Part shown: positions 43,050 through 52,689 of the stretch, one piece after another
Layout of the letters: each line of letters starts with the position of its first letter
Position numbering within the stretch: position 1 is the first letter of the stretch
Assembly (NCBI GenBank): GCA_035380245.1
Contig: DAOSXA010000001.1
Location: forward strand, 1,308,716 to 1,372,715
Direction of reading: 5' to 3'
Source: Candidatus Zixiibacteriota bacterium
Lineage (GTDB): Bacteria; Zixibacteria; MSB-5A5; GN15; FEB-12
Length of the DNA: 64,000 bases
Notes under the pieces: model-generated
What the model was told of the DNA's origin: nothing
What the model saw: the letters and a program-made list of their open reading frames with translations, nothing else
Databases searched by the model: none
Made by a program: the position numbers and the translations under genes

Positions 43050-44231
43050 TCAGTTGTCTCCCAGGGTGCTGCCCAGAGTCGCATTCTCGGCATCGACCAG
43101 TCCGCTTCCCTGCTGGTAGGCGGTAAGACCAATATCCTCCGCCGTTGAGGTCAGGAGGTTGCGAATCTGGACATTAGTATAACCGGGGTGTGCCGACCAG
43201 GCCAGAGCCGCCGCTCCGACCACCATCGGACAAGCCATGGAGGTCCCACTCATGGTTGTATACCCACCCCGCTTATAGGTCGAATAGATGTTATAGCCGG
43301 GAGCGATCAACTCGATCTCCGGGCCATAATTCGAGAAATAAGCTATGCCGTCAGTGGAGGTTGAAGCGGCTATGGCCATGACACAATCGTAATTGGCCGG
43401 AGCCGCTACGGCACCGCCGTCGTTGCCGGCCGCGGCAATGCACAGAATACCTTCGTTGTAGGCTTCGATCAGAGCGGTTTCTTCGGAGGTAGAACCGCCG
43501 CCCGAGAAACTCATATTAATGACATTGATATCGTTGTTGGGATCGGCGTCGTAATGCGTTGCAATGACCCAGTCGATTCCCTCGATGATGTCCAGCGTGG
43601 AGAGACGACGGCCACCCACCTGAACGGCGTAGATATTGACGTTCGGAGCTATGCCGACGACGCCTATGTCATTGTTGTCGGCCGAGATGATGCCGGCACA
43701 ATGAGTGCCGTGACCGACTTTATCTTCCCAGTCATTGACGTTGTCGTTGATGGCTGAATAACCGCCGGCCCAGGTAAGGTCGGGGTGATCCATATCACCA
43801 CCGGAATCCAATACGCCGACATTGATACCGGAGCCGTTATAAACCGTGTTCGTCCAGACATATTCCGCATCGGTGCGATCAACACCCCAGTCGAGAGTCT
43901 GCGTCACATAGTCGCGCATCATTTCTTCCTCGACATACAGGACATTGGGATTGTTGCTTAAGGCCGTTCGAGACGAAGACGGGATAGACACATAAACGAT
44001 CGGGACATGTTTGAATTCCTGTTTAATCTCGCCGCCCATTGCCTTGAGAGCGGCATCGGGACGATGACCCTTTTCGAAAACTACCAGCAGGTTAACTCTC
44101 TCAGCCCCGTTAAAGGCTGCTTGTGAAGCGTCATTGTTCACGACATCGGAACCGGTCGGAGATTCGGAGCAGCCCCATACCATAATCAGGGTAAGCGCCA
44201 TAGCCGCAAAAGCCAGCAGATGCTTCTTCAT
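43050..44231 (-). CDS. Subtilisin-like serine protease lipoprotein
   Basis: A 393-residue S8 protease. The signal peptide ends MVWGC, a lipobox-like cleavage site, so it is a predicted lipoprotein. An I9-type inhibitor propeptide (about 40-100) precedes the catalytic domain, with Asp in VLDSGGDMDHPDL, His in GHGTHCAG, the oxyanion Asn in AAAGNDGG and Ser in GTSMACPM. There are no accessory domains, in contrast to the long subtilase at 32760. CGGAG lies seven bases before the ATG. It is compact enough to be a periplasmic or surface housekeeping or nutrient protease. Confidence 0.92.
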   Translation of the reverse strand: MKKHLLAFAAMALTLIMVWGCSESPTGSDVVNNDASQAAFNGAERVNLLVVFEKGHRPDAALKAMGGEIKQEFKHVPIVYVSIPSSSRTALSNNPNVLYVEEEMMRDYVTQTLDWGVDRTDAEYVWTNTVYNGSGINVGVLDSGGDMDHPDLTWAGGYSAINDNVNDWEDKVGHGTHCAGIISADNNDIGVVGIAPNVNIYAVQVGGRRLSTLDIIEGIDWVIATHYDADPNNDINVINMSFSGGGSTSEETALIEAYNEGILCIAAAGNDGGAVAAPANYDCVMAIAASTSTDGIAYFSNYGPEIELIAPGYNIYSTYKRGGYTTMSGTSMACPMVVGAAALAWSAHPGYTNVQIRNLLTSTAEDIGLTAYQQGSGLVDAENATLGSTLGDN

Positions 44232-44723
44232 GTAAACTCCGTTGCATTGATGCCGGTCGGAAAATGGTAGAGAGGAGCCGGTCAGACCCGCTTACTTGTG
44301 AGTAAAGTGAGTCACGCCGTCAGTCCCGACGGTAAATTGGCTGCGACACCACATTTTCCAATCAGCAACACTGTTTATCAGGTTGCTCGGGTCGCACGCC
44401 GCCGGGCATACAAGGGGGATTAAAAGCCCTGTATTTACCATGCGTCTGCGGCGGTGCGCCGTACATTCAGGTCATCTCCTAAACCTGTACAGCGGCAGAC
44501 GTCTGTTTGTCTCATCTGCGTTGTAAGCGCTCTTATGGACTAAGAGAATCCACGCCGTAGGGAAAATACAACAAGGCTTGAAATCATGGCTGGATATTAT
44601 TGCGCGAATGCGAAGTATCCATCGCATTGCTTTATCGACAATGAGATAGAAGCAACCTTGACATAAATATCGGAACTCAGGCAAAATGCCGGCGTCGTTG
44701 CGTGAGCTGTCGTCGCTTCAGAG
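44232..44723. other. 492-bp intergenic region, no gene seen
   Basis: Lies between the subtilase start (its leader is at the left) and the 3' end of the Msr gene. I see no gene, riboswitch consensus or convincing promoter. Confidence 0.4.
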
Positions 44724-45575
44724 TCAGAAGCGTTTTTTATAGAAATGGCAGTACGGCATTCTGCCCGTGCGCCGATAGTAGTCCTGATGATACGCCTCAG
44801 CCGGATAGAATGCTGAAGCCTCAACTATCTCCGTGGCGATTTCGCATCCCTTGTCCCGAAGAAGGCCGACCAGTTTCTGCAGCGTATCTTTTTGTTCAGC
44901 CGATGTGTAAAACGCTGCCGAACGATACTGGTTACCGATATCGGGTCCCTGACGATCACGCTGGGTGGGATCGTGAATCTCGAAAAAGAATCGGGCCAGG
45001 GTTTCGTAGTCGGTAACGGCCGGATCGTATTTGACCTCGACCGCTTCGGCATGTCCGGTACGTCCGGTGCAGACCTGTTCATAGGAAGGGTTTTCCAGAC
45101 TCCCGCCCATATAACCCGAGCGCACCGAGAGAACGCCTTTCATGTCTTCAAACAGATATTCCACTCCCCAGAAACATCCCCCCGCAAAATAGGCCACACT
45201 TGTATCGACCTCGGGAGTCGCCGGGATAAAATCGAGAGAGATGGAATTGACGCAATGCCGCGTATTCCTGACGGTGAATCCTTCTCCTTCGAACACATGC
45301 CCAAGATGTGCTCCGCACGCGGCGCAGGTTATTTCCGTACGGAAGCCGTCGGCGTCGACGGTGCGCTTGACGGCTCCCTCAATCGCGTCGTCGAAGCTCG
45401 GCCAGCCGCAGCCGGCCTCGAATTTATCATCCGACCGATACAGCAGTGCGCCGCATTGTCGACAAGCGTACGTGCCGACTCCGTGGAAATCGTAGTACTT
45501 ACCACTGAAAGGAGTCTCCGTCCCTTTGTCGATAATGATTCGCTTTTCTTCCTGAGTAAGTTCTCGGTACGACAT
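44724..45575 (-). CDS. MsrB-MsrA fusion, peptide-methionine sulfoxide reductase
   Basis: Repairs both R and S methionine sulfoxide in one chain, about 283 residues. The N-terminal MsrB domain (about 1-125) has two zinc-binding CxxC pairs (CRQCG, CAACG), GCGWPSF and the catalytic Cys in RHCVNSISL. The C-terminal MsrA domain (about 128-283) has catalytic Cys in AGGCFWG, RSGYMGG and the DPTQRDRQGPDIGNQYRSA signature (seen as GPDIGNQYRSA). The start is MSYREL at 45575, with AAAGGA upstream; a longer in-frame extension to 45668 has no ribosome binding site. There is no signal peptide from that start, so it acts in the cytosol. Monocistronic. Confidence 0.94.
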   Translation of the reverse strand: MSYRELTQEEKRIIIDKGTETPFSGKYYDFHGVGTYACRQCGALLYRSDDKFEAGCGWPSFDDAIEGAVKRTVDADGFRTEITCAACGAHLGHVFEGEGFTVRNTRHCVNSISLDFIPATPEVDTSVAYFAGGCFWGVEYLFEDMKGVLSVRSGYMGGSLENPSYEQVCTGRTGHAEAVEVKYDPAVTDYETLARFFFEIHDPTQRDRQGPDIGNQYRSAAFYTSAEQKDTLQKLVGLLRDKGCEIATEIVEASAFYPAEAYHQDYYRRTGRMPYCHFYKKRF

Positions 45576-46085
45576 ATTTACATCCTTTGCCTGGACCTCA
45601 TCGAATCGCATCGGACAAAGCCAGGTCGGCGACGGAACCATCGCGGCCAACCACATGCCAAGCAGCAACTTGAATCGGTACGAACCTATCTAGAGATCCT
45701 CCGGCAACGAAGCAGAGTGGTCTTTGGGACCTGTTACATATCTCTTTAATGCATGAATGAAGTCACATGTTCCATGAACCACCGGATATTGTTAAATCTC
45801 CCGGATCGTCCGGGGACTCTGAATATCTAACTCACTGTTCTGATTCTGCACAAATTCATAGCTATGAAGTCGTTAGCCGGGGTAAAGGGGAGTTATTAAT
45901 ACCGGGAATATAGACCTCCCGGTCAAGTAGACAGAGCTACGGACGATATTTTTATGAGACAGTCCTTGCGGAGCCTTTAGCGATTTCGATCCGATGGCCG
46001 GGGCTGTGTTAATCAGGAAACAAAAAGCGGGCTAATTGCTGCGGGTCGTTTTGAGGCTCTCGGCGCTTTAAGGAGTTATGGAACA
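45576..46085. other. 510-bp divergent intergenic region, no gene seen
   Basis: Contains small GC hairpins (for example CCGGGAATATAGACCTCCCGG near 45918) and the leader of the repeat protein. No riboswitch consensus, tRNA or gene was recognised. Confidence 0.4.
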
Positions 46086-48164
46086 ATGACTATCATGGGG
46101 AATGCATTGTTGAAATGCGCTATGTCGACGTTTGTCTGCGTCTGTTTGGCGCTGATCGTGGGCGCAGCGCCCGTTGTGGCCGATGTGGTCATCTCGGGCA
46201 ACACCCTCGCGGCCTACACTGTAATGAGTTATTATGATGGCGGTAACCAGTCTGTTAATTGCGATGCTACCGGCTATTACCAGATCACCGTGCCGTCAGG
46301 CTGGTCCGGTACAGTTACTCCCAGCAATCCGGTCTGGCCGAATTTGGTTTTCAATCCGACTTCTCGCGGGTATACCAACGTCACTAATAACACTCCTTCG
46401 CAAAATTACAGTTTCACTGAGTACTACCCGACCATCTCCGGCAATGCCGGCGCAGCGGGAGTTACGCTCAGTTATACCGACGTGACGGCCAAAACCGCTT
46501 CGGCCGATGCTTCGGGCAACTATTCCTTCACCGTGTCCTACGAATGGAGCGGTACGGTAACGCCAAGCAAGACCGGCTGTACTTTCAGCCCAACCAGTAA
46601 GTCGTACGACTCCCTGGTCACCGACCAGACCGGGCAGGACTATATTGCTGACTTCACCAACGTCACCATTTCAGGCAACGCCGGAGTGGCGGGGGCTACG
46701 CTCAGCTATACCGACGGGACGGCTCAGGTCGATACCGCCGACGGTTTGGGGGATTATTCCTTCACCGTGTCTTACGAATGGACCGGCACGGTAACGCCGA
46801 GCAAGACCGGCTATACTTTTAGCCCCACATCTCATTCTTATACCAGTATAACGTCGAATCAGACCGGCCAGGATTTCACCGCCGCCTTGAACACCTACAC
46901 CATCTCCGGCAACGCCGGAGTCGGCGGAGTAATTTTCAACTACACCATTGATGAGACCGATCACTACGTAGATACCGCCGATGGGGACGGCAACTACGCA
47001 ATTGAGGTGAACCATGGAGTTTACCTGTTTATGGTCCCAAGCAAAACGGGCTACGAGTTCGATCCGCCCGTTCTCGGTCTTTATGGCGTGTCGGAAAATA
47101 TGTCCAACGCCGATTTCATCGCGACACCTTTATTCTGCACTATCTCCGGTAATGCCGGGATCGCCGGTGCAATCCTGAGTTACACCGATAGCACGGCCAA
47201 GGCAGATACGGCCGACGGCGAAGGAGACTATTCATTCACCGTTCTGAGTAACTGGTCCGGTACCGTCACTCCGTCCAAAACCGCCTATGAGTTCACTCCG
47301 GCAAGTCGAACTTACAACGAGATCAGCACCAATCAAACCGAGCAGGACTACACGGCCGCCAGGGCTTATTATACGATCAGCGGCAATGCCGGGGTGGCTG
47401 ACGCCGTTCTTTCATGGACCGATGTTCTGGACAAGACCGCCACGGCCGACAGTCTGGGCGATTACACCATACAGGTTTCACCGGATTGGTCCGGGACTGT
47501 TCGACCGTCCCTGACCGGCTACCATTTCGCACCGACCGGTTACAACTACAACTGGGTGGCGGAGGACCATGTCGATCAGGACTTCGTTGCCGAAGTAATC
47601 ATGTTGACCATCTCCGGGTGGATCCACACTGCGACCGATCTCGGCATCGAGGGCGTCGCTCTGAGCGGGTTCCCCGATACAACGGTCGTAACGGCAGCCG
47701 ATGGTCTCTACACTACCGAAGTGGCATACAACTGGTCGGGCACAGTGACGCCCGGTCTGACCGACTACTCGTTCGAACCGACTGAAATAGAATTTGACTC
47801 GGTGATAACCGATCAGACCGATCAGGACTTTGTCGGTGTGCTGCTAAGCGTCGGGGTGGACGATGAGATTCAATCCGGCCTTCCCGGGCAATACAATCTT
47901 TCCCAGAATTATCCGAATCCCTTCAATCCGATCACTTCGATTGGATTCGCTTTGCCGGAGGCTACCCATGTCCGCCTCAGTGTCTACAACAGTCTCGGTC
48001 AGAGAGTGGCAATGTTAATCGATCAGCCGCTGCCGGTCGGATATCACCAGATCGATTGGGACGGCTCAACACCGGGAGGACACCGGCTCTCCTCGGGGAT
48101 GTATTTCTATCGCCTTGAGACCGGACAATATGTCGAGACCAGGAAGATGATTCTTTTGAAATGA
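46086..48164 (+). CDS. Secreted repeat protein with T9SS-type C-terminal domain
   Basis: A 692-residue exported structural protein. The signal peptide ends near residue 32 (PVVADV). Seven repeats of about 80-85 residues follow, with the pattern TISGNAGxAGxxLSYTDxTAxxxTADxxGxYSFTVSxxWSGTVTPSKTGYxFxPxSxxYxxxxxxQTxQDF. These look like carboxypeptidase-regulatory/SdrD-like beta-sandwich units. The chain ends with a Por-type sorting tail (NYPNPFNPITSIGF ... TRKMILLK). AGGAG lies at 46071-46075; the nearer ATG at 46078 opens only a three-codon frame, so 46086 or 46095 is the start. Probably a cell-surface adhesin or scaffold with no enzymatic domain. Confidence 0.82.
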   Translation: MTIMGNALLKCAMSTFVCVCLALIVGAAPVVADVVISGNTLAAYTVMSYYDGGNQSVNCDATGYYQITVPSGWSGTVTPSNPVWPNLVFNPTSRGYTNVTNNTPSQNYSFTEYYPTISGNAGAAGVTLSYTDVTAKTASADASGNYSFTVSYEWSGTVTPSKTGCTFSPTSKSYDSLVTDQTGQDYIADFTNVTISGNAGVAGATLSYTDGTAQVDTADGLGDYSFTVSYEWTGTVTPSKTGYTFSPTSHSYTSITSNQTGQDFTAALNTYTISGNAGVGGVIFNYTIDETDHYVDTADGDGNYAIEVNHGVYLFMVPSKTGYEFDPPVLGLYGVSENMSNADFIATPLFCTISGNAGIAGAILSYTDSTAKADTADGEGDYSFTVLSNWSGTVTPSKTAYEFTPASRTYNEISTNQTEQDYTAARAYYTISGNAGVADAVLSWTDVLDKTATADSLGDYTIQVSPDWSGTVRPSLTGYHFAPTGYNYNWVAEDHVDQDFVAEVIMLTISGWIHTATDLGIEGVALSGFPDTTVVTAADGLYTTEVAYNWSGTVTPGLTDYSFEPTEIEFDSVITDQTDQDFVGVLLSVGVDDEIQSGLPGQYNLSQNYPNPFNPITSIGFALPEATHVRLSVYNSLGQRVAMLIDQPLPVGYHQIDWDGSTPGGHRLSSGMYFYRLETGQYVETRKMILLK
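46190..47850 (+). repeat. Seven tandem SdrD-like coding repeats
   Basis: A roughly 240-bp unit beginning with codons for TISGNAG recurs six times, and a divergent seventh copy (LTISGWIHTATDLGIEG) precedes the sorting tail. Copies two and three share almost all of their consensus positions. Confidence 0.75.
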
Positions 48165-48183
48165 CAACCGTGTTATCGACAGA

Positions 48184-48210
48184 GCGGGAGCAGTTATAGC
48201 CTGCTCCCGC
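48184..48210 (+). terminator. Terminator-like hairpin after the repeat protein
   Basis: Perfect 10-bp stem GCGGGAGCAG / CTGCTCCCGC with a seven-base loop, 19 bp after the stop. No T-run follows, so Rho-independent action is uncertain. Confidence 0.55.
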
Positions 48211-48343
48211 ATCCAATCACGATCCTTATCTATATCTCCGGGACTTGCACCCGGCCGCATCCCTCAGTTGACAGACTGTCTTCAACTTCATATCTTTTTC
48301 CCATCAAAGGTATGAAGATACACTTTCGATTTGGGGGTTACTG

Positions 48344-49480
48344 ATGAAGAAGCTCACGTTCCTGTTCGTCGTCCTGTTCATCGCAATTTCAGGGGCAGCA
48401 GCCAACGATTACATCGTGCTGGGTTGGAACGACCTTGGTATGCATTGCAGCAACAAGGATTTCTCCACGACGGTTGTTTTACCGCCGTTCAATGTCGTTT
48501 ACGCCCAGATAATTAAGGTGGGGGATTCGCTCAATCCTCCCGCCCTTGTTTCCGATCCGTTTCGTATTAGTTACTCTTTTCCCGGCAATACTTATTCGGT
48601 AGGTAAAACTAATTTCTGGGATTACTCCGAAAAGTTGTTCGGCGCCAAACTGACCGACAACATTGGTCTTACGGGAGCCGGGCTGAGCGGAGATATGCAC
48701 CCGATGAAGGGTTTCTTTATCGTCGAGGGCGTGCCGCTCACGCCCTATACCGATCAGGACCTGATCAATGAAGATCCCTTCCAACTTGCCTCGTTAACTG
48801 TATATGATGAGAAAGGCAATTCTCTTGCTTCCACTCGAGCCGTGGTGCCGGTTTCCAACGAAATAAACTGCGTCAGTGCCGGTTGCCATGCCAGTGAACT
48901 GGAAATACTTCAAAATCACACCGACTCATTGGGTGATCTTACTCAGGCCACCCCGATACTGTGCGCCGGTTGTCATTCATCCAACGCTCTCGGAACCGAG
49001 GGACAACCCGGTCTCGCCTCATTGTCCGAGACTATCCATTCGCGTCACGGTGAAATAACCGATGACTGCTATAAATGCCATCCCGGTCCGAAAACCAAAT
49101 GTTTGCGCGGTGTCATGGCTAACGAACACGGACTGGTTTGCCAGGATTGTCATGGTTCGGTGATTGAAGTCGGTAAGTCAATAAAGGAAGGCCGTCAGCC
49201 CTGGCTCATGGAACCCTCTTGTGGCGCCGAAGAATGCCACGGTACGACATACGCCGAGGAACAAGCTACGCTCTACCGTCTCTCACGCGGTCACGGTAAA
49301 CTTTTCTGCAGTGCCTGTCACGGTGAGCCTCATGCCATTGCCCCGAGTCGTGTCGAAAACGACAATGTACAGAACACGACACTCCAGGGAAAAGCCGGTG
49401 TATTGCGCAAATGTTCCGTGTGTCACGGGTACACTCCGGCCGGAGAAGGTCCCCACGGACTGAAGGCGGCTGATTTATAA
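48344..49480 (+). CDS. Periplasmic multihaem cytochrome c
   Basis: A 378-residue exported protein with signal peptide (ends GAAAN). The N-terminal domain opens with YIVLGWNDLGMHC, seen in other multihaem proteins. The C-terminal half carries haem sites: canonical CxxCH in CAGCH, CYKCH, CQDCH, CSACH and CSVCH, and two CxxxxCH variants, CVSAGCH and CGAEECH. That predicts five to seven c-type haems. It is likely an electron carrier or terminal reductase in the periplasm or at the surface. No c-type maturation gene or partner oxidoreductase is adjacent. GGGGG lies six bases before the ATG. Confidence 0.87.
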   Translation: MKKLTFLFVVLFIAISGAAANDYIVLGWNDLGMHCSNKDFSTTVVLPPFNVVYAQIIKVGDSLNPPALVSDPFRISYSFPGNTYSVGKTNFWDYSEKLFGAKLTDNIGLTGAGLSGDMHPMKGFFIVEGVPLTPYTDQDLINEDPFQLASLTVYDEKGNSLASTRAVVPVSNEINCVSAGCHASELEILQNHTDSLGDLTQATPILCAGCHSSNALGTEGQPGLASLSETIHSRHGEITDDCYKCHPGPKTKCLRGVMANEHGLVCQDCHGSVIEVGKSIKEGRQPWLMEPSCGAEECHGTTYAEEQATLYRLSRGHGKLFCSACHGEPHAIAPSRVENDNVQNTTLQGKAGVLRKCSVCHGYTPAGEGPHGLKAADL

Positions 49481-49551
49481 CTCGCGATGGCCGTCGGACA
49501 TCCGTCCGATGATTTCAAATCCTGAGTTCAATAAACTATCGATTACATATT

Positions 49552-49580
49552 CCGGGCCGGTTTTTTACCGGCCCGGTTCC
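49552..49580 (+). terminator. Terminator-like hairpin after the cytochrome gene
   Basis: 10-bp stem CCGGGCCGGT / ACCGGCCCGG with a T5 loop (49552-49576), followed by TTCCTT. It is 71 bp after the stop codon. Confidence 0.6.
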
Positions 49581-49658
49581 TTGCTTGACACCTTGACCGG
49601 CGTACCCCTTAATTCCGTCAGTTATATTTCCTGAGTTTAAACCTGTCGAGGTGTAATA

Positions 49659-51809
49659 ATGAATTGTCGAGTCGGGACTCTAAGTCTGGGAGTGGTCATG
49701 TTGTTGATGTCTGGATTGTTGGGAGCCGGTTGTAGCGGAAACAAACCAACGCCGCCTGATACCAGAATCGAACCGGTAACCGATGTTTATCATGGTGTCG
49801 AGGTCGTTGACAATTATCGCTGGCTCGAGAACGGTGATGATCCCGAAGTCAAAGCTTGGGATATCGAACAGGACCGGTATACACGTTCAATTTTGGATGC
49901 CGTTCCGTACCGCTCGACCCTGGAAGAAGAACTTCGACAGTTGTACGATAACTCCGCCTCGGAATACTCCCAATTCGTTTCTGTCGGCGACAAACTTTTT
50001 GCGCTCAAGCTGCAACCGCCCAAAGATCAAGATATGTTGGTGCGGCTCGAGTCGCCGCTGGATTCGACCGGCGAACGAATCATCGTCGATCCCAACGAAA
50101 TCGACAGCTCCGGTCGGACCGCGATCGATTTCTTCTCGGTCTCGCATGACGGGAGTCTGGTGGCGGTGTCGATGTCCGAGGGAGGCACTGAGGACGGTAA
50201 CGTCTCGGTTTATCGAGTCGAGGACGGCCGCCGCCTGACGGACTACGTTACCGGTGTCAACGGTCCCACCGCCGGGGGAGATGTGGCCTGGCTGTCCGAC
50301 AACTCCGGTTTTTTCTACACTCGTTATCCCCATCCGGGTGAACGACCGGATGAGGACCTGCGCTTCTATCAGCAAGTCTATTTTCATCGTCTAGGTACGC
50401 CTGAAGAGGAAGACCACTATGTGATCGGGAAGGAGTTTCCGAGCATCGCCGAGATAGAATTCGAAACCTCACCCGACGGTAGATATATCGTTGCGGTTGT
50501 GGCCAACGGCGACGGCGGTGAATACGATCATTGGCTGCGCCAACCGAACGGTCAATGGGAACGTGTCACGCGATTCGAAGATGAAATCACTACCGCCAGG
50601 TTCGACGATAAGAACCGGCTCTGTCTGCTCTCCAGCAAAAATGCCGACATGAGGCAGATTCTTCGCCTCCCCGCCGGTGCGACGAATCTCGCCAAAGCCA
50701 GGACGGTTGTCACCGAGAGCGATGCCGTGATCGAGGAATTCCTGCCGACCGACAACCGGATTTATGTTGTCGAAATGATCGGGGGACCGATGCAACTGCG
50801 GGTGTACGACGACAACGGCGCATTTCAGAAGGAAGTCCCGATTCGCCCGGTTTCAGCGGTCAGTTCGTTGACACGTTTGGAAGGCGATCGCGTCATGTAC
50901 TACAATTCATCCTATGTCGAACCCGGCGCACGTTTCGTGTACGAAGCCGCCGAGAACAGATCGCTCCCGACTACTTACGTTGAACATTCACCGGCCGATT
51001 TCTCCAACGTTGAGGTAAGTCGCGAGACCGCCGTTTCCAGGGACGGTACGGCGGTGCCGATGACTATCCTCAAGCGCCGGGGTACGAAACTCGACGGCTC
51101 CAATCCGACCATCCTCTACGGTTATGGCGGTTACGGCCTGAGTGAAACGCCGGGTCTTCAGGAGTCGATCAGCCTGTGGTTGAATCGTGGCGGTATTTAC
51201 GTTTATGCCAACATTCGCGGCGGGGCCGAGTTCGGTGAGCAATGGCATAAGCAGGGATATTTGACCGACAAGCAAAACGTGTTCGATGACTTCGCCGCCT
51301 GCGCCCAACACCTGATCGACTCCGGCTACACTTTACCGGAACGACTCGCCATCCGGGGCGGCAGCAACGGCGGGCTTCTTGTCGGCGCGGTTATGGTTCA
51401 GCATCCGGAATTGTTCAAAGCGGTGGTGTGTGAAAAGGGAGTGCTCGATGCTCTCCGCTCCGAATTCGAACCCAACGGCGTGTTCAACACCACCGAGTTC
51501 GGATCGGTCAGGGATCCCGAGCAGTTCAAAGCGCTGTATGCATATTCGCCTTATGCCAACGTCAAGGACGGCGTGAACTATCCCGATGTTTTGTTCACGG
51601 CCGATGTCAACGATGGCCGTGTCGATGCCTCCAATTCGCGCAAGATGACGGCTCGCCTTCAGGCGGTCAAAGCCAACCGGGGACTCACTCTGCTGAGAAT
51701 CGGCGCCGGTATGGGGCACGGTATGGGGATGTCCTCGTCGGATCGGATCGCTCAGGATGCCGATGTTTACACCTTCCTGTTCGACCGATTGGGCCTGCTG
51801 TGTAAATGA
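49659..51809 (+). CDS. Prolyl oligopeptidase family (S9A) lipoprotein
   Basis: Cleaves short peptides after proline, from a predicted lipoprotein position in the envelope (signal peptide ending LLGAGC, lipobox). It is 716 residues long, close to the normal family length. An N-terminal seven-blade propeller region (about 90-430) is followed by the alpha/beta-hydrolase domain. Catalytic Ser is in RGGSNGGLL, Asp in the ADVNDGRV region and His in GMGHGMG. The propeller-gated fold restricts it to oligopeptides. GAGGTG precedes the ATG. With the subtilases and the metalloprotease it forms an extracellular-protein-degrading set that could feed the proline/hydroxyproline pathway (inference). Confidence 0.94.
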   Translation: MNCRVGTLSLGVVMLLMSGLLGAGCSGNKPTPPDTRIEPVTDVYHGVEVVDNYRWLENGDDPEVKAWDIEQDRYTRSILDAVPYRSTLEEELRQLYDNSASEYSQFVSVGDKLFALKLQPPKDQDMLVRLESPLDSTGERIIVDPNEIDSSGRTAIDFFSVSHDGSLVAVSMSEGGTEDGNVSVYRVEDGRRLTDYVTGVNGPTAGGDVAWLSDNSGFFYTRYPHPGERPDEDLRFYQQVYFHRLGTPEEEDHYVIGKEFPSIAEIEFETSPDGRYIVAVVANGDGGEYDHWLRQPNGQWERVTRFEDEITTARFDDKNRLCLLSSKNADMRQILRLPAGATNLAKARTVVTESDAVIEEFLPTDNRIYVVEMIGGPMQLRVYDDNGAFQKEVPIRPVSAVSSLTRLEGDRVMYYNSSYVEPGARFVYEAAENRSLPTTYVEHSPADFSNVEVSRETAVSRDGTAVPMTILKRRGTKLDGSNPTILYGYGGYGLSETPGLQESISLWLNRGGIYVYANIRGGAEFGEQWHKQGYLTDKQNVFDDFAACAQHLIDSGYTLPERLAIRGGSNGGLLVGAVMVQHPELFKAVVCEKGVLDALRSEFEPNGVFNTTEFGSVRDPEQFKALYAYSPYANVKDGVNYPDVLFTADVNDGRVDASNSRKMTARLQAVKANRGLTLLRIGAGMGHGMGMSSSDRIAQDADVYTFLFDRLGLLCK

Positions 51810-52140
51810 ATGCGGATTCAGCCATCTTCATTCGGGTTTACGGAGCAGGCCCCGACAGGCCAGGTATCGCCCGGGAGTAAGGAAGACTGTTGACAAATCT
51901 CTATCGCGGCGGAGACAAGCCCCGCTGCTGCGCGTTGATGAATCCTGCGGGCGGCCTTGTGTCGCCCGTATTACAAACATGTTTTGCCGTATGTTCGTGC
52001 GTATGGCTAATTCAACAGGTCCCAAGTCCCCCGATCGACACGACCGGTAGCGCTCACCTCTTAACAACAGGTTTCCCGAACCAGGAGCCACTTGTTATGG
52101 TTATAGCAATATAAGAAAGTCTGTAAGCAATAGGAGACTC
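51810..52140. other. Intergenic region with repeat copy 2
   Basis: 331 bp between two plus-strand genes. The only structured element is the dispersed repeat at 51911-51966. No gene or strong promoter seen. Confidence 0.5.
51911..51966. repeat. Intergenic hairpin repeat, copy 2
   Basis: GGAGACAAGCCCC ... GCGGCCTTGTGTCGCC matches the flanks of the element at 5504-5572, in the same orientation, with a different and shorter internal stem (CCCGC / GCGGG). Confidence 0.55.
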
Positions 52141-52662
52141 ATGGAATCGAAGAAGATATCTCAGTCTCGCGCGGTCAAGGCGATGCTGGTTCTGCCGCCT
52201 GACTCCAACACCCTTGGGACCATGTTCGGCGGCATGGTGATGAAATACATTGACGACATTGCCTCGATCTCGGCGTATCGCCATGCCCGGCAACAGGTGG
52301 TAACCGCCTCGACCGACTCGGTCGATTTTCTCTATCCGATCAATGTCGGCCAGATGATCTGCCTCGAGTCGTTCGTCACCTGGACCCATCATACTTCGAT
52401 GGAAATCTACGTCAGTATTGTCAGCGAGGATTTGAAAACCGGCGAACGACGGGTATGTGCCTCATCGTTTCTGACCTTTGTTGCAATCGACGAGCACGGG
52501 AAAACGCAGGCAGTCCCGGAGGCGATCCCCGAGACTGATTTCGAAAAAGAACTTCATCGTACCGCTCCGGAGCGGTTCCAGCGCCGTCTGGAGCGTAAAG
52601 CTCACTCGAAGGAACTGGCGCAACGTTTCCCGATCCACCGGCTCCGGACCGGCGAAGTCTGA
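52141..52662 (+). CDS. Acyl-CoA thioesterase, hotdog fold
   Basis: Hydrolyses acyl-CoA to free acid and CoA. The 173-residue single hotdog domain has the LPPDSNTLGTMFGGMVMKYIDD motif seen in the YciA/ACOT7 family (GTMFGG loop and the catalytic Asp). The helix and STDSVDFLYPINVGQ strand are also typical. A basic C-terminal tail of about 35 residues extends beyond the fold. GGAG lies about five bases before the ATG. Chain-length preference cannot be read from the sequence. Confidence 0.92.
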   Translation: MESKKISQSRAVKAMLVLPPDSNTLGTMFGGMVMKYIDDIASISAYRHARQQVVTASTDSVDFLYPINVGQMICLESFVTWTHHTSMEIYVSIVSEDLKTGERRVCASSFLTFVAIDEHGKTQAVPEAIPETDFEKELHRTAPERFQRRLERKAHSKELAQRFPIHRLRTGEV

Positions 52663-52689
52663 TTTGACCGTACTTGCGGGGACGACGGA

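Noticed and set aside
44714..44738. Plus-strand hairpin with T6 at the msr stop codon
   Set aside because: It is antisense to the gene end and nothing upstream on the plus strand is transcribed into it, so it is probably coincidental.
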